Source: JBBECF01 sp040881945 (GTDB lineage: Bacteria; Pseudomonadota; Alphaproteobacteria; Dongiales; Dongiaceae). Taken from it: a stretch of DNA of 64,000 nucleotides. Location: the NCBI GenBank assembly GCA_040881945.1, contig JBBECF010000163.1:1-64000 (forward strand), written 5' to 3'. Shown piece by piece: positions 33,473 to 42,188 of this stretch. The notes beneath the pieces were generated by a model. It was not told the origin of the DNA, made no database searches, and saw only the letters and a list, made by a program, of their open reading frames with translations. Both the position numbers and the translations under genes were made by a program. The number at the start of each line of letters is the position of its first letter. Position 1 is the first letter of the stretch.

Positions 33473-34555
33473 ATGGCTGCGACAACTTCCGAAGTCCTCG
33501 CCGAGGCCCTGGCCCGGATCGGCCGCGACGACCGCTTGCGCAAGGCGATGGTCGAGATCATCAAGAAGGCGGAACAGGTGCTGCCGCACGAGCCGAACCG
33601 CAGCATCCGCGACGATCTCACCGGGCCGCTCGTCGACGCCCTGCACCGCGACGTCGGGCACCTGCGCCGCCGGCTGCGTTCGGGCCTGACCTTCGAGTAC
33701 CTCTACCGCTCCAAGATCGCCCGCGACTTCGCCATGGCCGCGCCGGCGCGGCCCGACCACGTCTGGGAGCCGCAGACGACCAAGCTGCTGCTGCACCTGG
33801 CGAAGAAGGCGCGCCACGTGATCGTCGGCGGCGCCTATTCCGGCGATCAGGCGGTGTTGATCGCGCACAAGCTGGCCCGGCAAGGCGGCATCGTCCACTG
33901 CTTCGAGCCCAATCCCGATCAGCGGGCGATGCTCGAAACCAATGCCAAGCTGAACGGCCTCGATAACATCCGCATCAACGGCGTCGGCCTGTGGCGAGAC
34001 GCCAACACGCGGCTGCGCCTGGTCGGCGACGACTCCTTCGCCCATCCCGAAGTGGTCAACGGCCACGGCGACGGCGGCGACAGCTTCCCGACGACGACGA
34101 TCGACGCCTATGCCGACGCCCTCGGCATCGACGGTATCGACCTCATCATGCTCGACATCGAAGGCGCCGAGCTGGCCGCGCTGCAGGGCGCCGCCGTCCG
34201 GCTGGCCCAGCCCAAGGGCAAGGCGCCGCACGTCGTCTTCGAGATCCACCGCAGCTTCGTGGACTGGTCCGAAGGGCTGGATAACACCGAGATCGTCCGC
34301 ACTCTGGCCGGCTTCGGCTACCGCGTCTATGCGGTGCGCGACTTCCAGTCGAACGTGCCGATGAACGGCCGGCCGATCGAGCTGGTGCCGACCGGCGACA
34401 TCCATCTCGAGGGCCCCCCGCACGGTTTCAACATGGTGGCGGTGAAGGACGAGGCGATGCTGACGGCAGCGCCATTCCTGATGCGGCCGGGCGTCAGCCC
34501 GAAGCTGCTCGCGCACAAGGACCCGGCGCTCCACCATCCGGCCGGCGGCCTGTGA
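33473..34555 (+). CDS. FkbM-family methyltransferase
   Basis: This 360-residue SAM-dependent methyltransferase has VHCFEPNPDQRAMLETNAKL and the FkbM signature IDLIMLDIEGAELAALQGAA. FkbM enzymes O-methylate sugars, lipids or polyketides; here a glycan hydroxyl is the plausible target. The N-terminus carries about 70 extra helical residues. Its stop overlaps the GTG start of the following TPR glycosyltransferase (GTGA). Confidence 0.85.
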   Translation: MAATTSEVLAEALARIGRDDRLRKAMVEIIKKAEQVLPHEPNRSIRDDLTGPLVDALHRDVGHLRRRLRSGLTFEYLYRSKIARDFAMAAPARPDHVWEPQTTKLLLHLAKKARHVIVGGAYSGDQAVLIAHKLARQGGIVHCFEPNPDQRAMLETNAKLNGLDNIRINGVGLWRDANTRLRLVGDDSFAHPEVVNGHGDGGDSFPTTTIDAYADALGIDGIDLIMLDIEGAELAALQGAAVRLAQPKGKAPHVVFEIHRSFVDWSEGLDNTEIVRTLAGFGYRVYAVRDFQSNVPMNGRPIELVPTGDIHLEGPPHGFNMVAVKDEAMLTAAPFLMRPGVSPKLLAHKDPALHHPAGGL

Positions 34556-36330
34556 TCCGCCGGCCCGATGGCCGTCTCGAACCGAACGCCCCCGTGAACG
34601 CGCCTGCTCCGGCCTTGCACCGGGCCGTGGAGCTGCATCAGGCCGGCCGGCTGGCCGAGGCCGAGGTTCTCTACCGCGGCGTGCTCGCCGAGCGGCCCGA
34701 CGAGCCGGACGCCCTGCACCTGATGGGCGTGCTGTGCCACCAGGCGGGCCGCCCGGACGAGGCGGTCGAGCTGCTGGACAGGGCCGTCGCGGCGAAACCG
34801 CGGAACCCGGACTTCCACGCCGACTTCGGCAAGGTCCTCTATGCCCTGCGGCGCTTCCCCGCCGCCGCCGCCGCGTTTCAACGGGCCGTCGACTGCGATC
34901 CCGGCAACGCCGACGCATGGGCAGGGCTCGGCGAGGCGCGGCGCGACCAAGGCGAATGGGACGGCGCCGCTGCGGCATTCCGGCAAACGCTCGCGATCAA
35001 GCCCGGCGATGCGGCGGCGCAAGCCAACCTCGGCATGGCGCTGGTCAAGGCCGCGCGATTCGACGAGCATGTCACGCAGCTTGAGGCGGCTCTGGCCGGA
35101 GCTTGCCCGAGCGAGAAAGCCGTCTCCGCACTCTTCCTGCAAGCGTTTCTGAACCCGCTGGTCGGGATCGAGCAGGAAAGCGCGCTGGCCGCCGCCGCGG
35201 GCGCGAAGCTGTCGCGCGGGCCGGCCCCGAAACGCGCTCCCCCGACCGGCGGCCAGCCGCCGCCGGCCCGCCTGCGGGTCGGATATCTCTCTTCCTACTA
35301 CTCCAGGAAAAACTATCTCGGCTTCCTCGACAGCATCCGCAAGCTCCATGACACGTCGAAGTTCGACGTCCGGATCTATGCGAGCGACCGCTGCATCGGC
35401 CCGGACGACGGCGTGCGCGACGTGAGCGCGCTCGGCAACGACGAGCTGTGCCGCAAGATCCGCAAGGACGGCATCCACATACTCGTCGACACAGACACCT
35501 ATGGGGCGCCGGGGCGATTGGGCCTGCTCGCGCGCAAACCCGCCCCGATCGTCGTGTCCTGGTTCAACGCGTTCTCGTCCACCGGCATCGCGGCAGTGGA
35601 TTACTTGTTCGCCGATTCGTTCGTGGCGCCGCCCGAAGAGGACCGCTTCTACCCGGAGAGAATTTACCGCCTGCCCGGCTGCTACGTGTTGTGGGACAAG
35701 CCGAAGCAGGCACCTGAAATGCACGCACCGCCGATGCTCTTCCGCGGCCGCTGCACGTTCGGCAGTCTCGCTTCGGATATCAAGATCAACGCCGAGACGG
35801 TTCGGGTGTGGTCGGAGATCCTGAAGGCCGTGCCCGACAGCACGATCCTCATCAGGAACGAGGACATCAACGAGCACAACTCGCAATCCTACCGGCGGGC
35901 GTTCGAGCGCCACGGCGTCGATCCCGGGCGCGTCGAGCTGCTGGGCGGCGTTCCGCACCACGACTTCCTCGAGACCTACCGGCGCATCGACATCGTGCTC
36001 GACACGTTCCCAAGGAACGGCGGCACGACGACGGCCGAGGCGCTGTGGCAGGGGGCCGCCGTGGTCACCCTGCAGGGCGCGCGCTGGGTCTCGCGCGTCG
36101 GCGCCACGATCCTCAACGCCGTGGGCCGGCCCGAGTGGGTCGCCGAGACCGTCGACGGCTACGTGCGGCTTGCCGCCTCGCTCGCCCGACACCCCGAACG
36201 GCTGCGCGACTGGCGCCGCGCTCAACGGGAGGACATGGCCGGGTCCATCTTCTGCGACGCCGAGCGGTTCACGCGGAACCTCGAGGCGGCCTACGCGGCG
36301 ATCGCCCGGGAAAAAGAGATTCTGCCATGA
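34552..36330 (+). CDS. TPR-fused SPINDLY-type glycosyltransferase 1
   Basis: This 592-residue protein starts with GTG. TPR repeats occupy about residues 20-190 (for example LHQAGRLAEAEVLYRGVLAE, ALHLMGVLCHQAGRPDEAV). A C-terminal GT41/SPINDLY-like catalytic domain runs from about 240, with VVSWFNAFSSTGIAAVDYLF and DIVLDTFPRNGGTTTAEALW. Such fusions glycosylate Ser/Thr of flagellin, as FlmG does in Caulobacter. The gene lies in the sugar island near flgL and the flagellins. Confidence 0.82.
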   Translation: MIRRPDGRLEPNAPVNAPAPALHRAVELHQAGRLAEAEVLYRGVLAERPDEPDALHLMGVLCHQAGRPDEAVELLDRAVAAKPRNPDFHADFGKVLYALRRFPAAAAAFQRAVDCDPGNADAWAGLGEARRDQGEWDGAAAAFRQTLAIKPGDAAAQANLGMALVKAARFDEHVTQLEAALAGACPSEKAVSALFLQAFLNPLVGIEQESALAAAAGAKLSRGPAPKRAPPTGGQPPPARLRVGYLSSYYSRKNYLGFLDSIRKLHDTSKFDVRIYASDRCIGPDDGVRDVSALGNDELCRKIRKDGIHILVDTDTYGAPGRLGLLARKPAPIVVSWFNAFSSTGIAAVDYLFADSFVAPPEEDRFYPERIYRLPGCYVLWDKPKQAPEMHAPPMLFRGRCTFGSLASDIKINAETVRVWSEILKAVPDSTILIRNEDINEHNSQSYRRAFERHGVDPGRVELLGGVPHHDFLETYRRIDIVLDTFPRNGGTTTAEALWQGAAVVTLQGARWVSRVGATILNAVGRPEWVAETVDGYVRLAASLARHPERLRDWRRAQREDMAGSIFCDAERFTRNLEAAYAAIAREKEILP

Positions 36331-37659
36331 GCCGCAAGGCGCGCGCCGGACAGCAGCGACAGGCGCGCGAACGCGCCTGTCCGGCCTGCGGTCATTACGT
36401 GTGCGTGCCGTTCTTCGACGGCGGCGAGCAGCCGCTCGCCACCCTGGCCTGGCCCGACAGCGCCGAGGCCGCCGCCCTGGCGTGCCACCGGCTCGATTTC
36501 GTGCGCTGCGTCGAGTGCGGCCACGTTTACAACGCCGCCTTCGACTACGGCGCCGTCCCCTATTCCGAGATGCCCAACCTGATGTTCAACCGCGGCGGCC
36601 TGTGGTCGGGGTTCGTGCGCGCGGTCGGCGACCAGATCCTCACCCGCCTGCCCGAGCGCCCGACGGTCGTCGAAATCGGTCACGGCGACGGCAGCTTTCT
36701 GGCGATGCTGGCCCGGGCGCGGCCGCGCGGCCGCTATGTCGGCTTCGACCCGCACGGCGCCGGCCAGGGCGAGGGGGCGGTAGAGCTGCGGCGCGAGCTG
36801 TTCGACCCCGCCGTTCACATCGGCGATCTGCGCCCCGATCTGGCGATCAGCCGCCACGTGCTCGAACACCTCACCAACCCGCTCGGCTTCCTGCAGCGCA
36901 TATCGTTCGCCGCCTCCAACCTGGGCCTCGCCTTGCTCGCCTATTTCGAGGTGCCGTGCGTCGATCGTGCCCTGGACAGCCGGCGCACGACGGACTTCTA
37001 CTTCGAGCACAATTCCCACTTCACCACCAAGTCCTTCTCGCACATGCTCGGCCGCTGCGCCACGGCCGTCGAAGCCGTCGGCCATGGCTATGACGGCGAG
37101 GTCATCTATGGCTTTGCGCGGCTCGGCGGCCGCATCGAGCACCGAGCCTACGCCGGGACCGCCCACGCCTTCTGGGAGGCCGCCGTCCGCGCGCGCGGTC
37201 ATCCGGGCGCAGCTCGCCGACCTGCACGCCAGCGGTCGGCGCGTCGCGATCTGGGGCGGAACGGGCAAGTCGGCGGCGTTCATGAACCGCCACGGCGTCG
37301 ATGCCGAGCGCTTCCCCACGGTCGTCGATTCCGACCCGGCGAAGGTCGGCACCCATGTTCCCGGAACCGGACAGCAAATCCGCTTCCGCGACTGGCTGCT
37401 CGACCATCCGGTCGATGTCGTCCTGATCCCGCCGCAATGGCGGGCGCGCGACATCATGGAGGAGATGGCCCGCCACGGCATCCGCTGCGAGGCCGTGCTG
37501 ATCGAGCACGGCGGCCGCCTGATCGACTTCGTTCGGGACGACCATCCCTACCAGAGGCCGGCGCCGACGCCGGAGACGGCGGCGCCGGCCGCCGCATCGC
37601 AGCGCACGATCAGTCCAGGACCGCGTAAGACATACAGGTCGCGTAGCGGAACCGCTTGA
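36327..37659 (+). pseudogene. SAM-dependent C-methyltransferase, frameshifted
   Basis: A single gene is split across two frames. Frame one starts MSRKARAG at 36327, with zinc-ligand cysteines CPACG and CVECG and the SAM motif VVEIGHGDGSFLAML. It stays family-like to about 37185. The C-terminal domain (VAIWGGTGKSAAFMNRHG, VVDSDPAKVGTHVPG) continues only in the +1 frame to 37659. The shift falls in a GC-repeat near 37185-37195, consistent with one extra base. It could be a true mutation or a sequencing error. It is related to the C-methyltransferase at 30135. Confidence 0.8.
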
Positions 37660-38389
37660 GGCGCAGCGCGCGGATGCCCAGCGTCTCCAGGACCGCCAGC
37701 GTCTCGCCCGGAAACTGCCGCATGTTCAGCTCGTCGAACAGGATCACGGCGCCCTTCGGCATCCGCGGCACGAGCAGTTGCAGCGCCAGGCGCGTCGGCT
37801 CGAACAGATCGACGTCGAGATGCAGCAGCGAGACGACGAGATGGGGGTTCTCGGCGAGGAAGGCGGGTAGCGTCTCCGAGACGTCGCCCGCGATCAGGCG
37901 CAGCTTCGGGATGTGGCCGAGGAAGCGGGTCAGGTCGTGGATCGACGCGGCGCGCTCGATGTCCTCGCGCATGCCGCGCTCGACCGCGAAGCCGCCCGGC
38001 CTGGTGTGCTCGCTGACCGCCTGCGAAGCGAGGTCCTTCGCGCCGACCTCGGGAAAGCCGGCGAAGGTGTCGAAGCCGATCACCTCGCGCAGGTAGTTCG
38101 TCGGCTCGTAGATGGCGCTGAGATGCGCCCAGGTCATCAGGCTGGCGCCGCGCGCGACGCCGAGCTCGACGACCGAGCCGTTCACTTCGAGCTGCTGGAG
38201 GAACACCTCGGTGCGGGCGAGGAACTTGGTCAGGCTCTCGCGGGTCGCGTATTTCGTGAAGTTCTCGAGCTTGACGTTGACGCCGCCCGGGCTGTCGTGC
38301 CAGTAGCGCTCGATCGCGTCGAGCGCCTGGAGGTTCGCGCCGCTCTGCCGCGACGATTCGCGGATCATCCCCTTCAGAGGTTCGGCCAT
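37610..38389 (-). CDS. TylF/macrocin-type O-methyltransferase
   Basis: This 259-residue protein has a SAM motif VVELGVARGASLMTW (about 72-86). The metal/substrate region LLHLDVDLFEPTRLAL and FDELNMRQFPGE follow, typical of the TylF/NovP O-methyltransferase family. It O-methylates sugar hydroxyls, probably on the glycan made by this island. ATG 38389 was chosen because it gives the family-typical N-terminus; the upstream open frame looks like antisense. Its 3' end overlaps the frameshifted gene's tail on the other strand. Confidence 0.87.
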   Translation of the reverse strand: MAEPLKGMIRESSRQSGANLQALDAIERYWHDSPGGVNVKLENFTKYATRESLTKFLARTEVFLQQLEVNGSVVELGVARGASLMTWAHLSAIYEPTNYLREVIGFDTFAGFPEVGAKDLASQAVSEHTRPGGFAVERGMREDIERAASIHDLTRFLGHIPKLRLIAGDVSETLPAFLAENPHLVVSLLHLDVDLFEPTRLALQLLVPRMPKGAVILFDELNMRQFPGETLAVLETLGIRALRLKRFRYATCMSYAVLD

Positions 38390-38400
38390 GCTTCTCTCCC

Positions 38401-39267
38401 TCAGGCTTGCGTGGGCTGGCGCGCCAGCGCCCGCAGTCCGTCCTCGGCCAAGTCGCGCCATTGCCAGCCGCGCGCCGCAAAGAAGGGATCGCTCTGGTCG
38501 CTGTAGCGAATGGTGATCGCGAATCGGACATCCCGGCTGCGGTTGGGCGCCGCGCTGTGCGGCAAGTGCCGGTCGAACAGCAGGAGGTCGCCGGCGTCGA
38601 GACGGAGTTGGCGCCGCTCCGGGAACCCGGCCACCTCCTCGGGCGCGATCGTCAGGAACTTGCTGGCGACGCCGTGATCGTGCCGGCCGTGCGGGCGCAG
38701 GCCTTGGCGATGCTGCCCCGGCGCCACCATCAGGCCGCCGTTGCGCGCGTCGGTGGGCTGCAGCGGCAGGTAAGCCACGAGATGGAGGGCGGGGCCGTAG
38801 AACCCGTCCTGGTGCCACGGCGCCAGGTGCCATTCCTCACCGGGCGAGGACATGACGATGTTGAGCCGCGGGTGAATGGCGACCCGGTCGGACAGAAGCT
38901 CGCGGACCAGCGCCAACAGCCGGGGTTCCGAGGCGAGCGCGAACATGAAGGGTTGGCGGTTGACCTCGTCGTAGATCCAGGCCTGCGCCTCGGGCTTCAC
39001 CGCCACGAGATCGATCAAGGCGCGGCTCAACCGGCGGATCGCGTCCCCGCCCCGCTCGCCGGGCGCGCCGCCGGCGAGATCGAGTTGCGTTTCCACCAGC
39101 CAGCACAGATCGGCGGCGATGTCGTCGATCTCGGCGGGCGCGAGGAATCCGGGAACCACGACGAACCCCTGCTCCGCGAAGGCCCGGCGCAGCTCCGTAG
39201 CCGGAGGGTTGCCGGCCGCGTCGGCCGCGGCCGTCAACCGTTCGGCGCCGTCGAGTTCGATTCGCAT
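38401..39267 (-). CDS. Phytanoyl-CoA dioxygenase-family oxygenase
   Basis: This 288-residue Fe(II)/2-oxoglutarate oxygenase has the HxD motif in WHQDGFYG, a distal His in LPHSAAPNRSRDVRF, and the 2-oxoglutarate Arg in the same segment. The natural substrate is unknown. PhyH enzymes hydroxylate lipids, sugars or amino acids. It lies between the O-methyltransferase (12 bp) and the second TPR glycosyltransferase (21 bp), all on the minus strand. A role in modifying the glycan is therefore inferred. Confidence 0.82.
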   Translation of the reverse strand: MRIELDGAERLTAAADAAGNPPATELRRAFAEQGFVVVPGFLAPAEIDDIAADLCWLVETQLDLAGGAPGERGGDAIRRLSRALIDLVAVKPEAQAWIYDEVNRQPFMFALASEPRLLALVRELLSDRVAIHPRLNIVMSSPGEEWHLAPWHQDGFYGPALHLVAYLPLQPTDARNGGLMVAPGQHRQGLRPHGRHDHGVASKFLTIAPEEVAGFPERRQLRLDAGDLLLFDRHLPHSAAPNRSRDVRFAITIRYSDQSDPFFAARGWQWRDLAEDGLRALARQPTQA

Positions 39268-39288
39268 TGCGGTCCTGGCGCGACGGCG

Positions 39289-41859
39289 TCAGGCGCGGCC
39301 GCGCTCGTCCAGCGCGCGAATGAGGGCGTCCTGGAGCTCCGCGACGAACCGGTCGGCGCGACATAGCGGCGAGGCGAGGAGCATGGGGCGCAGCTCGTTG
39401 CGCAACCGGACCAGACGGTCGCAGTCCTGGGCCAGGGCCACGGCGGTTTCGACATAGTCGTCGACCGAGGCGCGGCTGAGATCGCCCAGGCCGACATGGT
39501 TGAGAATGCTGTGGCTCAGGCGCTGATGGAAGGCGTCGCCGACGAGGCTGACCGTCGGCACGCCCATCCACAGCGTGTCGCAGGTCGTCGTCCCGCCGGT
39601 CACCGGGAAGGTGTCGAGCGTCATGTCCATGAGATTGTAGAAGGCGAAGTGACTGACATTGCCGCGGTAGTTGTCGATGAAGTCGAGCCGCTCGGCGCCG
39701 ATGCCATGCCGGCCGAACTCCTGGATCAAGTGGTTGAGCAGGATCAGCGACTTGCACTCCGGTCGCACGACGACGAAGCGCGACCCCTCGAGCCGGTTGA
39801 GGACGCGCGCCCAGGCGGCGATCGTCGCGCGCGAGAACTTGTAGGGATTGTTGAAGGTGCCCAGGGTCACGTAGCCATTGGCGAGGCACGGCGGCGGCAC
39901 CATCAGCTCCTCGGGGAACGATTCGAAGCAGAAGGTCGCGCCGGGCAGTTCGAGCGGCTTCTCCAGCAGAAAGTCACCGGCGGTTGGGCGATCGAAGCGA
40001 TCGACGATGAAGTAATCCATCGCGCGGTAGCCGGTGGTGGCTGGCCAGCCGAGCCATGAGACCTGCACCGGGGCCATGCGATGGGCGAAGGCGCCGACGC
40101 GCGTGCGCGCCGTGAAGCCGTTCAAATCCATGAGGACGTCGATCCTGTCGTCGCGGACGCGGCTCGCCAGCGCTCGGTCCGTCAGGCCGTCGATCGAGAC
40201 GAAGGCATCGGCGAGCTCGGTCACCTCCTGGTGGATGCCGGCCGTCGGGCCCTCGGGGTAGGCCGAGTAGCAGGAAAACTCGAACCGACTCCGGTCGAAG
40301 TGGCGCAGCACCGGCAGAATGAACTTCACCGCCGAATGCCGGCGGAAATCGGCGGACATCAGGCCGATACGCAGCTTCTTCCCCGGGGCCCGCGCCGGCA
40401 GCGGCGGCAGGGCCACGCGCGCCGCCTCGGCCTCGTCGCTGGCGGCGATGCGGCGCGTCATTCCGACCAGCCGGCGCGTCTTGTCCGGGGTGTCGGAGAG
40501 CTTGAGCAAGGTCAGCAGGATCGACGCCAGCTCGCCGCGGTCGAAGCTTTCCGCCGTCGTCCAGATGTCCTCCACCTCCTCCAGACCGTCGAAGTCGCAG
40601 ACCTCGCTCATGATCTGCACGAGCCGGGAGTTGCAGTATTTCGGGTCGTAGCGCTCCAGCACGCGCAGCCCGTGCGCATGGACCGCCGCCTCGTCGAGGC
40701 GCATCTCGCGCTGCAGGAGAAGACAGAGGTTGATCTGCGACGGCATGTACTGCGGATCGATGCGGACCGCCGTCTTGTAGGCCTCGATTCCCTCCGCCGG
40801 CCGAAGCGTGAGCACGTACAGGGTGCCGAGACTGTTGTACGCATCGAGCAGCTTCGGGTCGATCTCGACCGCCCGGCGGAAGGCGAGTTCGGCATCGTCG
40901 TAGCAGCGCGCCTTGGCCATGTGCGCGCCGAGCTCGTTCCACACCGGCGCGTCGCCGTCGCCGAGCGTCTGCCTGATTCCCTGGAATAGCGCCCTGGCCT
41001 CGTCGAGCCGGCCGATCTGCGCCAGAAAGGAACCGAGATTGCCGCGATGCCGCCACTCCTCGGGCGCGAGCGCGATGGCCCGGCGGTAGGCGGCTTCGGC
41101 GTCCGCCGGCCGGCCCAGGGCCGCGAGGACGTTGCCCAGATTGCCAACCGGTTCGGCGAGCTCGGGGGACTGCTCGGCGACCATCCGGTACTCGGCCGCG
41201 GCCGCCTCGAAGTCGCTCCGGCGCTCGAGCGCGAGGCCGAGATTGTTGCGCACGGCGCTGTGCTGCGGCGCCTCGTCGAGAAGGAGTCGGAAGGCGTCGA
41301 CCGCTTCGTCGAGGCGGCCGAGGTCGAGCAGCAAGTCGGCAAAGTGACGACGGTATTCGAACTTCGCCGGGTTGAGACGCGCCGCCGCCTGGTACTCGGC
41401 CAGGGCCGCCGCCGCGTCGCCCCTGTTTTCGTAGATCGTGCCCAGGTTGCCGTGCGCCTCCGCGCTGTTCGGCAAGCGGGCCAGCGCCGCCCGGTAGCTC
41501 TCGGCCGCCTCGTCCGGCCGGTCGAGCGCCTGAAGCGCGGCGCCGAGATTGATCAAGCAGTGCGGATTCCCAGGGCTGATCCGGATCGCGCGCCGGATCA
41601 ACAGCACCGCCGCTTCGCTGTCGCCGCTCTGGTGGCGCACCACGCCGAGCAGGTGCAAGGCGTCCGGCTGGTCCGGATGCCTGGAAAGGATTGCTTCGTA
41701 CACCGCGGCGGCGCCGGCCAGATCGCCGCCGAGGTGCAAGGCAAGGCCCTGCTGAAGCGTCGCCGCCGTCGCCGCGGCCGCCGCCGCAGCCGCCTCGACC
41801 GCCCGTGCCGCCGGCGACGGCGGTGCGGCCCGCGACCGGCGCGGTTTGGTTCCCTTCAT
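39289..41859 (-). CDS. TPR-fused SPINDLY-type glycosyltransferase 2
   Basis: This 856-residue protein has many N-terminal TPR repeats (about 35-440, for example ALHLLGVVRHQSGDSEAAVL). A C-terminal O-GlcNAc-transferase-like domain includes VQVSWLGWPATTGYRAMDYF, YKFSRATIAAWARVLNRLEG, and DMTLDTFPVTGGTTTCDTLW. These residues are typical of GT41/SPINDLY enzymes. ATG 41859 with an upstream AAGGTGGGG was chosen over a TTG at 41943. It is transcribed divergently from flagellin 1, which is its likely substrate. Confidence 0.85.
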   Translation of the reverse strand: MKGTKPRRSRAAPPSPAARAVEAAAAAAAATAATLQQGLALHLGGDLAGAAAVYEAILSRHPDQPDALHLLGVVRHQSGDSEAAVLLIRRAIRISPGNPHCLINLGAALQALDRPDEAAESYRAALARLPNSAEAHGNLGTIYENRGDAAAALAEYQAAARLNPAKFEYRRHFADLLLDLGRLDEAVDAFRLLLDEAPQHSAVRNNLGLALERRSDFEAAAAEYRMVAEQSPELAEPVGNLGNVLAALGRPADAEAAYRRAIALAPEEWRHRGNLGSFLAQIGRLDEARALFQGIRQTLGDGDAPVWNELGAHMAKARCYDDAELAFRRAVEIDPKLLDAYNSLGTLYVLTLRPAEGIEAYKTAVRIDPQYMPSQINLCLLLQREMRLDEAAVHAHGLRVLERYDPKYCNSRLVQIMSEVCDFDGLEEVEDIWTTAESFDRGELASILLTLLKLSDTPDKTRRLVGMTRRIAASDEAEAARVALPPLPARAPGKKLRIGLMSADFRRHSAVKFILPVLRHFDRSRFEFSCYSAYPEGPTAGIHQEVTELADAFVSIDGLTDRALASRVRDDRIDVLMDLNGFTARTRVGAFAHRMAPVQVSWLGWPATTGYRAMDYFIVDRFDRPTAGDFLLEKPLELPGATFCFESFPEELMVPPPCLANGYVTLGTFNNPYKFSRATIAAWARVLNRLEGSRFVVVRPECKSLILLNHLIQEFGRHGIGAERLDFIDNYRGNVSHFAFYNLMDMTLDTFPVTGGTTTCDTLWMGVPTVSLVGDAFHQRLSHSILNHVGLGDLSRASVDDYVETAVALAQDCDRLVRLRNELRPMLLASPLCRADRFVAELQDALIRALDERGRA

Positions 41860-41988
41860 CGCCTGCGTCCCCACCTTCGTGCCCTGTTGCTGGCCGCGGC
41901 GGACCGCAGCTCTCTCCCCATGCTGTCGCGGTATGGTTGACAAAGCCCTAACGGTGCGCCTGCAACGAACGACGCGCGGTCGACGAAT

Positions 41989-42004
41989 CCGGCAGGACTT
42001 GCCG
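41989..42004. promoter_or_regulatory. FlbD (ftr)-like palindrome upstream of flagellin 1
   Basis: CGGCAGGACTTGCCG (41990-42004, plus a flanking C) is a perfect CGGCA-N5-TGCCG site. It lies 77 bp upstream of the fliC1 sigma-54-like promoter. Within this 329-bp intergenic stretch it accompanies a weak CtrA-like site (42061-42075) and the promoter; nothing else is evident. Confidence 0.6.
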
Positions 42005-42080
42005 TCTTTCCGGCGGGAGCGGCGGCACGGTCGCCGCCGACCGCGCGCGACTCCGTGCTGTTAACGGCTTCTCAAGGTCT

Positions 42081-42096
42081 TGGCACCAGACTCGTT
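42081..42096 (+). promoter_or_regulatory. Sigma-54-like promoter of flagellin 1
   Basis: TGGCACCAGACTCGTT has the -24 TGGCAC and a -12 GT instead of GC at the correct spacing. It lies 92 bp upstream of the fliC1 start. The imperfect -12 makes it less certain than the flgF and fliC2 sites. Confidence 0.45.
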
Positions 42097-42188
42097 CGTT
42101 GAGTCCGCCACCCTGGCGGATCGAGGTCATGATGGCCTCGTGTGGCAGGTAGCCGCATTCGAAACCATCCAAGTAGGAGACTCCTCAC

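Noticed and set aside
41860..41943. TTG start at 41943 for the second TPR transferase
   Set aside because: The ATG at 41859 has a good ribosome-binding site and a family-like N-terminus.
42061..42075. CtrA box before flagellin 1 (TTAACGGCTTCTCAA)
   Set aside because: It is two changes from the full TTAA-N7-TTAAC. It was kept only as a weak possibility and not listed as a feature.
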